Below are positions 16,741 to 25,227 of a stretch of 64,000 bases of DNA, piece after piece. The DNA is from Rhodothermus marinus. Lineage in GTDB: Bacteria > Bacteroidota > Rhodothermia > Rhodothermales > Rhodothermaceae. The number at the start of each line of letters is the position of its first letter. Within the stretch, counting starts at the first letter, position 1. A program made the translations under genes and the position numbers. The stretch spans positions 425,501 to 489,500 of the forward strand of contig NZ_AP019797.1 of assembly GCF_009936275.1 (NCBI RefSeq), written 5' to 3'. The notes under the pieces are model-generated. The model had not been told where the DNA came from, made no database searches, and was given only the letters and a program-made list of their open reading frames with translations.

Positions 16741-17325
16741 ATGCAGGTATCCGGCAACGCGCGGCGCTACACGGTCGACAACCGGCTCTATCGCTGGCAT
16801 ATTCAGCAGTTTCTGAACGAACTGGGGCGACTGGTCGAGGCGACGCGGCCCCAGAGCATTCTGGACGTGGGCTGTGGCGAGGGATTCGTGGCGGCTTTTC
16901 TCAAAAGGCGCTTGCCGGAAGCCGAGATTACGGGCGTCGATCTCTCGGAAGCGGCACTGGCCTACGCACGGGCGCATTTCGGGGAGCTGGCGACGTTCCG
17001 GCAGGCCGACATTTACCGGCTCCCGTTCCCGGATCGGTCGTTCGACACGGTCGTGTGCAGCGAGGTGCTGGAGCACCTGGACGATCCCGATCGGGCCGTG
17101 CGCGAGTTGAAGCGCGTGGCGCGACGCTACGTCGTGATCACGGTGCCGCTGGAACCCTATTTCAAATGGCTGAACATACTCGGCCAGTGGTTGGGCGTAA
17201 GCGAAGATCCCGGGCACGTGCAATTCTGGAATCGTGACGGCTTCGAAACGTTTATCCGCCGACATTTTCCGGAAGCGGAAATCTCGCGCAAGCACATCTA
17301 TCAACTGGCCCGGGGACGCGTTTGA
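16741..17325 (+). CDS. SAM-dependent methyltransferase
   Basis: A 194-residue class I methyltransferase. SILDVGCGEGFVAAFL is the SAM-binding motif I, ITGVDLSEAAL holds the acidic ribose ligand, and FDTVVCSEVLEHLDDPDRAVRELKRV is the UbiE/Methyltransf_11-type motif. The substrate is unknown. It starts five bases after the L,D-transpeptidase stop, so the two are surely co-transcribed; the next gene starts 56 bases downstream. Confidence 0.82.
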   Translation: MQVSGNARRYTVDNRLYRWHIQQFLNELGRLVEATRPQSILDVGCGEGFVAAFLKRRLPEAEITGVDLSEAALAYARAHFGELATFRQADIYRLPFPDRSFDTVVCSEVLEHLDDPDRAVRELKRVARRYVVITVPLEPYFKWLNILGQWLGVSEDPGHVQFWNRDGFETFIRRHFPEAEISRKHIYQLARGRV

Positions 17326-17381
17326 ACCTTCCGGAAAAATTTTGCGTAGGCGGAGAAGACTTCAGCCAGCCATTTCCTGCT

Positions 17382-18740
17382 ATGCGACGCGTTTTCCGGA
17401 GGGCCTTCGGGTTGCTGGCGCTGCTGAGCACGACCGCGATCGGTCGTGCCTCGGAGGGGCCGGTCTATGTGGTGGCCGTCGAGGGCATGGTCGATAACGT
17501 GCTGGTGCAGTACATCGAACGCGCTATCCACGAGGCCGAAGCGGCCGATGCCGCCGCCATCGTGTTTCGGATCGACACGTTCGGCGGGCTGGTGGCTGCG
17601 GCCGATCAGATCCGCCAGCTCATTCTGGACACGCCGCTGCCCACCGTGGCCTTCATCGACCGCAACGCGGCCTCGGCCGGGGCGCTGATCGCCTACGCCT
17701 GCGATCGCATCGTGATGGCGCCGGGCGCTTCGATGGGGGCGGCGACGGTGGTGGAGGGCACCACCGGCGAGGCAGCGCCCGACAAGTACCAGAGCTACAT
17801 GCGCGGACTCATGCGGGCCACGGCCGAAGCCAACGGCCGCGATCCCCGCATTGCCGAAGCCATGGTCGATCCGGACGTAGCGATCGAAGGGCTGGTGCCG
17901 GCCGGCAAGGTGCTGACGCTTTCGGCCCGCGAGGCGCTGGAGCTGGGTGTGGCCGATGCTCTGGCCGCCTCGGTGGACGAAGCATTGCAGGTGCTGGGCT
18001 ACGGACCGCATCCGGTGGTGGCCTTTGCGCAGACGGGCACCGAACGGGTGCTGCGCGTGCTGGCCTCGCCCGTGCTGCAGACGCTGTTTCTGCTGATGAT
18101 GCTGGGCGGGCTTTATTTCGAATTGCAGACGCCGGGCGTGGGCGTTCCCGGCCTGATCGCGCTGGCCGGTGCGCTGCTGTTTTTCGCCCCGAACTATCTC
18201 TCCGGCCTGGTCGAGTTCTGGGAGGTGGTGCTGTTTCTGGTGGGAGTCGGGCTGCTGCTGGTGGAGCTGCTGGTGATTCCGGGCTTCGGCATTGCCGGGA
18301 TTGCCGGGATTCTGTTCATGCTGGCCGGATTGCTGGCGGCGCTGATCGGCAACGTGGGCCTGTCGTTCCCCTCGGCGCGCGAGATCGGTCGGGCGATTGC
18401 CACGCTGACGAGCACGCTGATCCTGCTGGGCGTGGGCATTGCGGTGCTGGGGCGCTACCTGCCCCGCACGCGACGCTTTCAGGAGCTGGTGCTGGGGACC
18501 GGCCTGTCGCGCACGCAGGGCTATACGGCGGCAGCCACTGAGGCGCAACTGACGGGCAAACGCGGATGGGCGGTAACCCCGCTGCGGCCGGCCGGCGTGG
18601 TCGAGATCGCGGGCAAGCGCTACGACGTGGTGGCGTCTGGTCAGTTCGTCCCGGCCAGCACGCCCGTCGAAGTCGTGCGCGTGCAGGGCAGCCGGATCGA
18701 AGTCCGCCCGCTTTCCGAAGCAGAACACCAGACTTCCTGA
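17382..18740 (+). CDS. NfeD-family membrane serine protease (long form)
   Basis: A 452-residue long NfeD protein: signal peptide (to about residue 22, GRASEG), ClpP-like protease domain (about 25-210) with the catalytic Ser in NAASAGALIAYACDR and a Lys in PDKYQSYM; four or five membrane helices (about 225-370); and a C-terminal OB-fold domain (KRGWAVTPLRPAGVVEIAGKRYDV). The archaeal homologue PH1510 cleaves the C-terminus of a stomatin partner. No stomatin gene is adjacent here; instead a short NfeD gene follows after 24 bases. Confidence 0.85.
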   Translation: MRRVFRRAFGLLALLSTTAIGRASEGPVYVVAVEGMVDNVLVQYIERAIHEAEAADAAAIVFRIDTFGGLVAAADQIRQLILDTPLPTVAFIDRNAASAGALIAYACDRIVMAPGASMGAATVVEGTTGEAAPDKYQSYMRGLMRATAEANGRDPRIAEAMVDPDVAIEGLVPAGKVLTLSAREALELGVADALAASVDEALQVLGYGPHPVVAFAQTGTERVLRVLASPVLQTLFLLMMLGGLYFELQTPGVGVPGLIALAGALLFFAPNYLSGLVEFWEVVLFLVGVGLLLVELLVIPGFGIAGIAGILFMLAGLLAALIGNVGLSFPSAREIGRAIATLTSTLILLGVGIAVLGRYLPRTRRFQELVLGTGLSRTQGYTAAATEAQLTGKRGWAVTPLRPAGVVEIAGKRYDVVASGQFVPASTPVEVVRVQGSRIEVRPLSEAEHQTS

Positions 18741-18764
18741 ACGTTCCAAACCGCCGAGTGAACC

Positions 18765-19277
18765 TTGGAGCTGCTGCTTGCCATCACGTTGATTCTGATC
18801 GGCCTGGCGCTGATCGTGGCCGAAGTGTACCTGATCCCCGGGATGAACATTGCGGGGATTCTGGGGGTGGTGCTCGTGCTGTTCGGGCTGGGCTATGCGT
18901 TCACGGCAGCCGGACTACTGGCCGGGCTGGCCGTGCTGTTCGGCACGCTGGTGGCAGGCGGTGTGCTGTTTCTGGTGCTCTGGCGTAGCGGTGCCTGGCG
19001 GCAGTTCGTGCTGGCGACCTCGCTGAAAAGCGAGTCGGCAGAGCGGCCCGGCGAGTACCGCGCCCGCTATCTGGGCAAAGAGGGCATTGCCGTGACGCCG
19101 CTGCGGCCTGTGGGGATCGTCGAGATCGACGGCGAACGCATCGAAGCGGCCACCGAAGGCCAGTACATCGCGGCAGGTAGCCGGGTGCGCGTGGTGGCCA
19201 TGGACCGCCGCCGCTACTTCGTGCGGCTGGCGACGCGTTCGGAAGCTTCGTCTTCACCCGACTCCACCGAATCCTGA
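18765..19277 (+). CDS. Short NfeD-like membrane protein
   Basis: A 170-residue protein with two or three membrane helices (LLLAITLILIGLALIVAEVYLIPG..., ILGVVLVLFGLGYAF..., LAVLFGTLVAGGVLFLVLW) and a C-terminal OB-fold whose GKEGIAVTPLRPVGIVEIDGERIEA closely parallels that of the upstream long NfeD. It starts with TTG, directly in front of the first helix. The pair probably forms a membrane complex organising proteins or lipids. Confidence 0.8.
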   Translation: MELLLAITLILIGLALIVAEVYLIPGMNIAGILGVVLVLFGLGYAFTAAGLLAGLAVLFGTLVAGGVLFLVLWRSGAWRQFVLATSLKSESAERPGEYRARYLGKEGIAVTPLRPVGIVEIDGERIEAATEGQYIAAGSRVRVVAMDRRRYFVRLATRSEASSSPDSTES

Positions 19278-19287
19278 TCGGTGCGCA

Positions 19288-19319
19288 TTTGTGCTTCTGA
19301 TCGGCCGCCCGTATCTTTG
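19288..19319 (+). promoter_or_regulatory. Bacteroidota-type promoter
   Basis: TTTG at 19288-19291, a 20-base spacer and TATCTTTG at 19312-19319 match the Bacteroidota -33/-7 promoter (TTTG, about 20, TAnnTTTG) without mismatch. The next ATG is at 19357, so the 5' leader would be about 33 bases. Confidence 0.65.
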
Positions 19320-19356
19320 CAGGCCGAGTGCCTTCCACCAGACCAGTTATTTACCG

Positions 19357-20061
19357 ATGTCGATGCGTGTTCGCCTGTCGCTGTTGACCGTATTGCTCGG
19401 CCTGCTGGGTTGCCAGTCGTCGCCGTCGCTGGAGCCGCCTGCAGGATGGCTCAGTACCGATGGGCGCTGGTGGCGTACCGGAGTTGATACGACGCTGGCT
19501 TTTCGCGATCTGAGTTCGCTGGCGGCAATGGGACTGGAAGGGGCGCCGATGGCCTCCATTTCGCGAACGTACGCCACCGGCGAGGTGCTCGTGCAGGCCG
19601 TGCGACGCAGCCTGACGCCGCTGTTTCGCGTCCATCCCGAGATCGTCGATTCGCTTTTCAACCGGCACATTGCGCCCGAGCTGGCGCAGGCGTCGATCTC
19701 CGGTGACCTGGAGGCCGAGGTGGACCGGCTTCGTCAGGAAAGCTATCGCAAACTGCAGCGCTACTTCCGCGAGCCGCGCCCCATCACGCGGCTGGGCGAG
19801 GACGTGCCCATCGTGTATCCCGACAGCCTGATCGAAAAGGGCGTGGCCGGCACGGTCGAAATGCAGGTCTATCTGGACGCCGAGGGGCAGCCTCAGGCGA
19901 TCATGTTGCTGGAAAGCGTCCATCCGGTGCTCGACCGGCTGGCCATGCAGGCCACGGCGCAGATGCGCTGGCAGCCGGCCTACGTCCGCCGGGGCGACGA
20001 ATGGGTCGCCGTGCCGTCGTGGGTGCGCTTCAACATCCGCTACCGGATTCCCGAGGGCTGA
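19357..20061 (+). CDS. Lipoprotein with TonB C-terminal domain
   Basis: A 234-residue lipoprotein: MSMRVRLSLLTVLLGLLGC with lipobox cysteine at 19. The C-terminal ~80 residues (YPDSLIEKGVAGTVEMQVYLDAEGQP... to WVRFNIRYRIP) have the TonB C-terminal fold. True TonB proteins have an N-terminal membrane helix rather than a lipid anchor, so this is more likely a TonB-domain outer-membrane or periplasmic lipoprotein than the energy transducer itself. Confidence 0.75.
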   Translation: MSMRVRLSLLTVLLGLLGCQSSPSLEPPAGWLSTDGRWWRTGVDTTLAFRDLSSLAAMGLEGAPMASISRTYATGEVLVQAVRRSLTPLFRVHPEIVDSLFNRHIAPELAQASISGDLEAEVDRLRQESYRKLQRYFREPRPITRLGEDVPIVYPDSLIEKGVAGTVEMQVYLDAEGQPQAIMLLESVHPVLDRLAMQATAQMRWQPAYVRRGDEWVAVPSWVRFNIRYRIPEG

Positions 20062-21384
20062 TCAGCCGATCAGCACGCCCGCGATCGTGGCCGTCATCAT
20101 GTTGGCCAGCGTGCCGGCCAGCACGGCGCGGAGGCCCAGTTCGGCCAGCTCCGAGATGCGCGAGGGCGCCAGCGGTCCGATCCCGCCGATCTGGATGGCG
20201 ATCGAGGAGAAGTTCGCGAAGCCGCACAGCGCGAACGTGGCCATTACAACGGCCTTGTCCGAGAGCGCATTCTGGCCGATGAGCGTCGAGAGATTCAGGT
20301 AGGCCACGAATTCGTTGACCACGAGCTTGGTCCCCACGAGCGCGCCGAACTGCGCCGCGTCGCTCCAGGGCACGCCGATCAGCCAGGCCACGGGCGCCAG
20401 CGTCCAGCCGAACAGCCGCTCCATCGACAGCTCGACGCCCACCAGGCCGCCGGCCCATCCCAGGAAGTAGTTGAGCATGGCGATGAGCGCGATGAAGGCG
20501 ATCAGCATGGCACCGACGTTCAGCGCCAGCTTCAGGCCGTCGGAGGCGCCCGCGGCGGCCGCGTCGATCACGTTGCGTGTGGTGCGCTCGATCGACACCC
20601 GCACGGTGCCGGCCGTGAGCGGCTGACCGGTCTCCGGAATCAGCATTTTGGCCAGTAGCAGCGCGGCCGGCGCCGCCATCACGCTGGCGCCCAGCAGGTG
20701 CTCGGCAAACTGCAGCCGGGCCGCTTCAAGCGCCAGCCCGCGGGCCTGCGCATAGGGATCGCCCAGCAGCTGGATGTAGGCCGCCATCACCCCGCCTGCG
20801 ATCGTCGCCATGCCGCCCGTCATCACAGCCATCAGCTCCGAGCGCGTCATCTTTTCCAGATAGGGACGAACGACCAGCGGCGCTTCGGTCTGTCCGACGA
20901 AGATGTTCGCCGAAACCGACAGCGACTCGGCCCCGCTGGTGCCCAGCGTGCGGCTGACCACCCAGGCTACCGCCTGCACGATCCGCTGCATGACGCCCAG
21001 GTGGTAGAGCACGGCCATCAGCGAGCTGAAAAAGATGATGGTGGGTAGCACCTGAAAGGCAAAGAAAAAGCCCAGGCTGTCGTCGGTGCCGGGGCTGAGT
21101 GCCAGGTTGCCGAACACGAAGCGGGCGCCTTCGGTCGTGAAGTTGAGCACGAGCACGAAGAACGAGCTGACCCAGGCGAAAAACTCCTTGGGCCAGCCCA
21201 GCGGTGCAAACCAGGCGCCCATCTCGCGGCCTTTCAGGATGAAGATGGCCAGCACGATCTGCAGCAGCAGCCCGCCGCCTACCGTGCGCCAGTTGATGTG
21301 GCGACGGTCGCTGGAGAGCAGGTAGGCCAGCCCCAGAATGACGGTCAGTCCGAGAATCCCCCGCAACAGGGCAATCAGGCTCAT
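20062..21384 (-). CDS. Concentrative nucleoside transporter (NupC/CNT family)
   Basis: A 440-residue inner-membrane cation/nucleoside symporter with about ten hydrophobic segments. CNT signatures: VFVGQTEAP-type loop ([21 protein letters not shown]), [14 protein letters not shown], and [15 protein letters not shown] with the NEFVAY nucleoside-binding motif. It supplies nucleosides that uridine kinase (udk, 9603) can phosphorylate. Stop codons of this gene and the TonB-like lipoprotein gene are adjacent in a convergent arrangement with no visible terminator between them. Confidence 0.9.
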   Translation of the reverse strand: MSLIALLRGILGLTVILGLAYLLSSDRRHINWRTVGGGLLLQIVLAIFILKGREMGAWFAPLGWPKEFFAWVSSFFVLVLNFTTEGARFVFGNLALSPGTDDSLGFFFAFQVLPTIIFFSSLMAVLYHLGVMQRIVQAVAWVVSRTLGTSGAESLSVSANIFVGQTEAPLVVRPYLEKMTRSELMAVMTGGMATIAGGVMAAYIQLLGDPYAQARGLALEAARLQFAEHLLGASVMAAPAALLLAKMLIPETGQPLTAGTVRVSIERTTRNVIDAAAAGASDGLKLALNVGAMLIAFIALIAMLNYFLGWAGGLVGVELSMERLFGWTLAPVAWLIGVPWSDAAQFGALVGTKLVVNEFVAYLNLSTLIGQNALSDKAVVMATFALCGFANFSSIAIQIGGIGPLAPSRISELAELGLRAVLAGTLANMMTATIAGVLIG

Positions 21385-21415
21385 GGCACGACGTCAGGTT
21401 GGTTGGGCAGACAGT

Positions 21416-21446
21416 AAAAAGGGGCGGCGCCACATGGCGCCGCCCC
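21416..21446 (-). terminator. Intrinsic terminator of the M1 peptidase gene
   Basis: A perfect 11-bp GC stem (21421-21431 with 21436-21446) and ACAT loop; on the minus strand it is followed by CTTTTTACT. It lies six bases past the peptidase stop codon. Confidence 0.85.
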
Positions 21447-21452
21447 GGAAGG

Positions 21453-23369
21453 CTATTCGGTAGAAGTAGATGCAGGCCAGAGATTGTTCGTGCGGTCGAT
21501 GTCGGGCAGCAGATGGTCCGGATCCAGCTCCACCTGCATGGCTTCGCCCGGGATTTCGACAGTCTGGCGGGCGCCGGTGGCCCAGAGTTCTACGGGGAAG
21601 CGATAGCGGGCCTTTCGGCCGTCGGCGTAGGTGGCTTCGACGACGACAGGGAAGACCAGCCCCTGGCGGTTGTGCAGGTAGAGGCGCGTCTGGCCTTCAG
21701 CTACGCGCACGCTGTCGATGGCCTGGTCGAGCAGGTCGGTCGAATAGAACCAGCCGCGCCAGAACCAGTCGAGGTCTTCGCCCGCCACGTTCTCGATCGT
21801 GCGGAAGAAATCGGCCGGCTGCGGATGTTTGAAGGCCCAGCGGCGGATGTAGGTGCGGAAGGCGCGGTCGAAGCGTTCCGGCCCCAGCACATATTCGCGG
21901 AGCAGCCGGAGTCCGAAGCCGGGCTTGCGATAGGCCACGAAGCCCAGCGCCTGCGGCCGGATCTGGTCCGGGTAGGTCATGATCGGCTGGTGCACCAGCG
22001 AGTCCTGCATGCGCCGGACGATGTAGTCGGGCTGCAGACGCTGCGTGCGGGCAGCTTCTTCGCCGTAGAAGGCCAGGTTGGAGTAGTAATTGATGAACGT
22101 GTTGAAGCCCTCGTCCTGCCAGGCGTAGCGGCGCTCGTCGCTGCCCACGATCATGGGGAACCAGGTGTGGCCGAACTCATGGTCGGTCACGCCGAACAGC
22201 CCCTGGCCGCGCGCCCGCACCGAGCAGAACACGATCATCGGATACTCCATGCCGCCTACGATGCCCGCCACGTTGATCGCCACCGGATAGGGGTAGGGGT
22301 ACCACATTTCCGAATAGTGCGCGATGGTGTGGCGCACGTAGCGGGTGGATTCTTCCCAGCCCGGCTGCTCGGGCGTGCCGAGTCCTTCTTTCGGATAGAC
22401 CGACATCAGGAGCACGTCCTGCCAGGAGGCAGCGTCCCAGATAAACGCCTGCGAGGCCGCCCAGGCAAAGTCACGCACGTTCTCGGCATGGAAGCGCCAG
22501 GTCAGCGGCCCTTCGCCGGCCGGACGCGTCTCGGGACGGCCGACTTCTTCCGGACGGATGATGTGTACCGTCTCGGCGCTCTGGCGGGCCTGCGCCAGCC
22601 GCACCCGCTGCGCTTCGGTCAACACCTCGTCGGGGTTCAGCAGTTCGCCCGTGGCCACCACGATGAAGTTGCGCGGGACCGTGATTTCCACGTCGAAGTT
22701 GCCGTACTCCAGGTAGAACTCGCCCTGGCCCAGGTAGGGCGCCACGTTCCAGCCGTTCACGTCGTCGAAGACATACAGACGCGGATACCACTGGGCGATT
22801 TCGTACACGGTGCCCTGTTCGACGCGGAGGCGGCCCATGCGGTCGGCGCCGTATTCCGGCACAATGAAGCTGAAGTCGATCTCCAGTTGGAGCTGACCGC
22901 CCCGGGCGGTCAGGGGTGTGTCCAGGTCGATGCGCATGCGCGTGTCGTCGATCAGGTAGTGCGGCGCATAGCGGCGGCCGTCCTGCACCACCTCGACGCG
23001 GGTGATCCGGAAGCCACCCCCCTCGAAGGCGCCGCGCCAGCGCGAGCCGGGCTCGATGAGCGCGTCGCCCAGGCTGCCCGCGGCAAACAGGTTCTGGTCC
23101 AGTTGCAGCCAGAGTTCCTGAAGGGCCACCGGGGCGTTGTTCGTGTAGGTGATCGTCTCGGAGCCCGTGATCCGGTGCGTGGCGGTGTCGAGCGTCGCGC
23201 GAATCCGGTAATCGACGCGCTGCTGCCAGTAGTCCGGTCCGGGTTCTCCGGAGGCCGTGCGGTAGGTGTTAGGAGCAGGGAGGTCCAGCGGCGCAAAAGC
23301 CGAAGGCTGCGCCTGCAGGTTTCCGACGAGCAGAACTCCACACAGCAACAGGATCCATCGCGTACGCAT
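21453..23369 (-). CDS. M1 family metallopeptidase, secreted
   Basis: A 638-residue zinc peptidase with an N-terminal signal peptide ending LVGNLQAQ. The catalytic segment is TDHEFGHTWFPMIVGSDERRYAWQDEG, containing HExxH and the third ligand Glu; the upstream VAGIVGGMEYPMIVF corresponds to the GxMEN loop. It has an N-terminal beta domain and a C-terminal beta segment (about 520-620). It should act on peptides in the periplasm or at the cell surface. Its own terminator follows. Confidence 0.88.
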   Translation of the reverse strand: MRTRWILLLCGVLLVGNLQAQPSAFAPLDLPAPNTYRTASGEPGPDYWQQRVDYRIRATLDTATHRITGSETITYTNNAPVALQELWLQLDQNLFAAGSLGDALIEPGSRWRGAFEGGGFRITRVEVVQDGRRYAPHYLIDDTRMRIDLDTPLTARGGQLQLEIDFSFIVPEYGADRMGRLRVEQGTVYEIAQWYPRLYVFDDVNGWNVAPYLGQGEFYLEYGNFDVEITVPRNFIVVATGELLNPDEVLTEAQRVRLAQARQSAETVHIIRPEEVGRPETRPAGEGPLTWRFHAENVRDFAWAASQAFIWDAASWQDVLLMSVYPKEGLGTPEQPGWEESTRYVRHTIAHYSEMWYPYPYPVAINVAGIVGGMEYPMIVFCSVRARGQGLFGVTDHEFGHTWFPMIVGSDERRYAWQDEGFNTFINYYSNLAFYGEEAARTQRLQPDYIVRRMQDSLVHQPIMTYPDQIRPQALGFVAYRKPGFGLRLLREYVLGPERFDRAFRTYIRRWAFKHPQPADFFRTIENVAGEDLDWFWRGWFYSTDLLDQAIDSVRVAEGQTRLYLHNRQGLVFPVVVEATYADGRKARYRFPVELWATGARQTVEIPGEAMQVELDPDHLLPDIDRTNNLWPASTSTE

Positions 23370-23459
23370 GACGACAACCGGGTCTGGTCAAACGAACGGC
23401 ACAATATACAGCGATCGGCGGAAAGAAGGGGAAACATCGTCCAGCGCTTCTGACCGGGA

Positions 23460-23493
23460 CAAAAAAGCCCGGTCGATCAGGCCGACCGGGCGG
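23460..23493 (-). terminator. Intrinsic terminator of wrbA
   Basis: Stem 23467-23475 with 23483-23491 (GCCCGGTCG/CGACCGGGC), followed on the minus strand by a run of six T. About 25 bases after the wrbA stop. Confidence 0.85.
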
Positions 23494-23515
23494 GATAGAG
23501 GCGAACCCTTCAGTT

Positions 23516-24148
23516 TCAGGCTTCCTGTGCCTGCAGGCGGCCGACTTTGAGCTGGCGGGCGACCTCGGCCACGTAGCGTCCCTGGAAGCGGGCAATGCGG
23601 CGCTCGACCTCCGACGGCATGCGGCTGCCATCGCCGCCGGTGATGGTGCCGGCCCCGTAGGGCGAGCCGCCGGCCACTTCGTCAATCTGAGTCAATTCGG
23701 CGCAACTGAACGGCACGCCCACTACGATCATTCCATGGTGCAGCAGCGTGGTGTGCGCCGAAAGAATCGTGCTCTCCTGACCACCGTGCTGCGTGGCGGT
23801 GGCGGTGAACACGCTGCCCACCTTGCCGATCAAGGCCCCTTTCGCCCAGAGCGGTCCGGTCTGATCCCAGAAATTGCGCATCTGCGCCGCCATGTTGCCA
23901 AAGCGCGTGGGCGTGCCCACGATGATCGCGTCGTACTCGGGCAGCTCGTCCACCGTGGCGATCGGGGCCTCCTGATCCAGCTTGACTCCGATCTGGCGTG
24001 CCCGTTCTTCCGGAATCAGCTCGGGCACACGTTTGACCACGACTTCGACGCCCTCCACTTCGGCGGCGCCGGCCGCCACCTCCCGGGCCAGCGCTTCGAT
24101 GTGGCCGTACATGCTGTAGTACAGCACCAGCACCCGTGTTTTCTCCAT
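23516..24148 (-). CDS. wrbA: NAD(P)H:quinone oxidoreductase, WrbA type
   Basis: A 210-residue flavodoxin-fold FMN enzyme performing two-electron reduction of quinones. [19 protein letters not shown] is the FMN phosphate loop, [21 protein letters not shown] the WrbA-specific insertion, and [19 protein letters not shown] the second FMN loop. ATG 24148 is chosen because it precedes the first beta strand; the frame remains open upstream. A palindrome and repeated half-sites lie in the divergent region to its right. Confidence 0.92.
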   Translation of the reverse strand: MEKTRVLVLYYSMYGHIEALAREVAAGAAEVEGVEVVVKRVPELIPEERARQIGVKLDQEAPIATVDELPEYDAIIVGTPTRFGNMAAQMRNFWDQTGPLWAKGALIGKVGSVFTATATQHGGQESTILSAHTTLLHHGMIVVGVPFSCAELTQIDEVAGGSPYGAGTITGGDGSRMPSEVERRIARFQGRYVAEVARQLKVGRLQAQEA

Positions 24149-24184
24149 GGCTGACGACAACTGGTTTTTGAGAAGGAATGATTG

Positions 24185-24251
24185 TTTGTTTGAACAAATG
24201 AATTTTGAGTGTGGCAACCGGTTTCGTGAAAGGTTGCGAAAAGATGCAACC
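24185..24251. promoter_or_regulatory. Candidate operators between wrbA and the DUF2236 gene
   Basis: TTTGTT-TG-AACAAA (24185-24198) is an inverted repeat 37 bases before the wrbA start. Then GCAACC (24214-24219), GGTTGC (24232-24237) and GCAACC (24246-24251) form alternating half-sites that could pair as DNA operators or as an RNA hairpin toward the DUF2236 gene. No protein is assigned to them. Confidence 0.35.
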
Positions 24252-24347
24252 GTGCTGTAATGGAAGCCCTTCGCCAGGGGCATGGCCGAACCGGAAACCG
24301 AGGGCGGTCCGAGGCTTTCTTCAGTCCGAAGGAAACGGCGGTGTGTG

Positions 24348-25151
24348 ATGGAGGAGCGGTCGGTTGCGCAGCAGGTGAACCGGGAGCGTGTGGTGGTGCT
24401 GGGGTGGGGGCGGGCGCTATTGTGGCAACTGGCCCATCCGCTGGTGGCCGTCGCCGTGGCGCGGCACTCGGACTTTTCCCGTTCGCTGCGGGCCGCCTGG
24501 CGACGCTTTACGCGCACGGTGCAGGCGATGCGGCGCTTGAGCTTCGGCACCGAGGCGGAGGCCGACGAGGTGGCCCGCTGGATCCGACAGGCGCACCGCC
24601 GCGTGCAGGGCAGGCTGGCCGAGCCGCTGGGGCCGTTTCCGGCCGACACGACGTACCGGGCCGACGATCCGGCGCTGCTCACCTGGGTACACGTGACCAC
24701 CGTCGAGGCGACGCTCCATGCCTACGAGACGTTCGTTCGGCCCCTGACGCCTGAGGAGCGCGACCGTTACTGTCGGGAAGCCCGGACGATGGAAGCCTGG
24801 CTGGGGCTTTCGCCGGGCACCTTTCCGGATTCGTGGGCGGCGCTGACGGCGCATCTGCAGGCCGTGCGGGACAGCGGAGTGCTTCAGGTGACCCCCATAG
24901 CGCGTCAGATGGCCGAACATGTGCTGGCACCTACGCCGTGGGTGGCGCCGCCCACGAAACCCTGGCGGCTGCTGACGCTCGGCCTGCTTCCGCCGGAGCT
25001 GCGCGCGGCGTACGGGTTCGCCTGGAGCGAGCGCGACGAGCGGGCCTTCCGGCGACTTGTCGCGTTCATTCGCCGGGGCGTGTCGCAAGCGCCGCGTCGC
25101 GTCCGCTTCTGGCCCGAGGCTCGAGGGTTGCGCCTCCCGCCGAGTCGTTGA
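24348..25151 (+). CDS. DUF2236 / MpaB-family oxygenase-like protein
   Basis: About 267 residues of the DUF2236 (ER-bound oxygenase mpaB/latex-clearing-protein-like) family. Helical features typical of the family: [45 protein letters not shown] with the first His, [21 protein letters not shown] with the second and third His, which in characterised members bind haem b or metal. The reaction is unknown. The start is uncertain: an ATG at 24282 adds 22 residues without family features. It ends 76 bases before the helicase start. Confidence 0.75.
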   Translation: MEERSVAQQVNRERVVVLGWGRALLWQLAHPLVAVAVARHSDFSRSLRAAWRRFTRTVQAMRRLSFGTEAEADEVARWIRQAHRRVQGRLAEPLGPFPADTTYRADDPALLTWVHVTTVEATLHAYETFVRPLTPEERDRYCREARTMEAWLGLSPGTFPDSWAALTAHLQAVRDSGVLQVTPIARQMAEHVLAPTPWVAPPTKPWRLLTLGLLPPELRAAYGFAWSERDERAFRRLVAFIRRGVSQAPRRVRFWPEARGLRLPPSR

Positions 25152-25227
25152 CGCAATCCTCGCTGGCATTCTCGCCGAAAATGTGTTTTCTTTCAGGACT
25201 CCTGATCAGGCAGCCATCCGAGTTTCC

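Noticed and set aside
21399-23453. A 684-codon plus-strand frame opposite the M1 peptidase
   Set aside because: It spans the peptidase and its terminator and encodes no recognisable motif; it is an antisense shadow.
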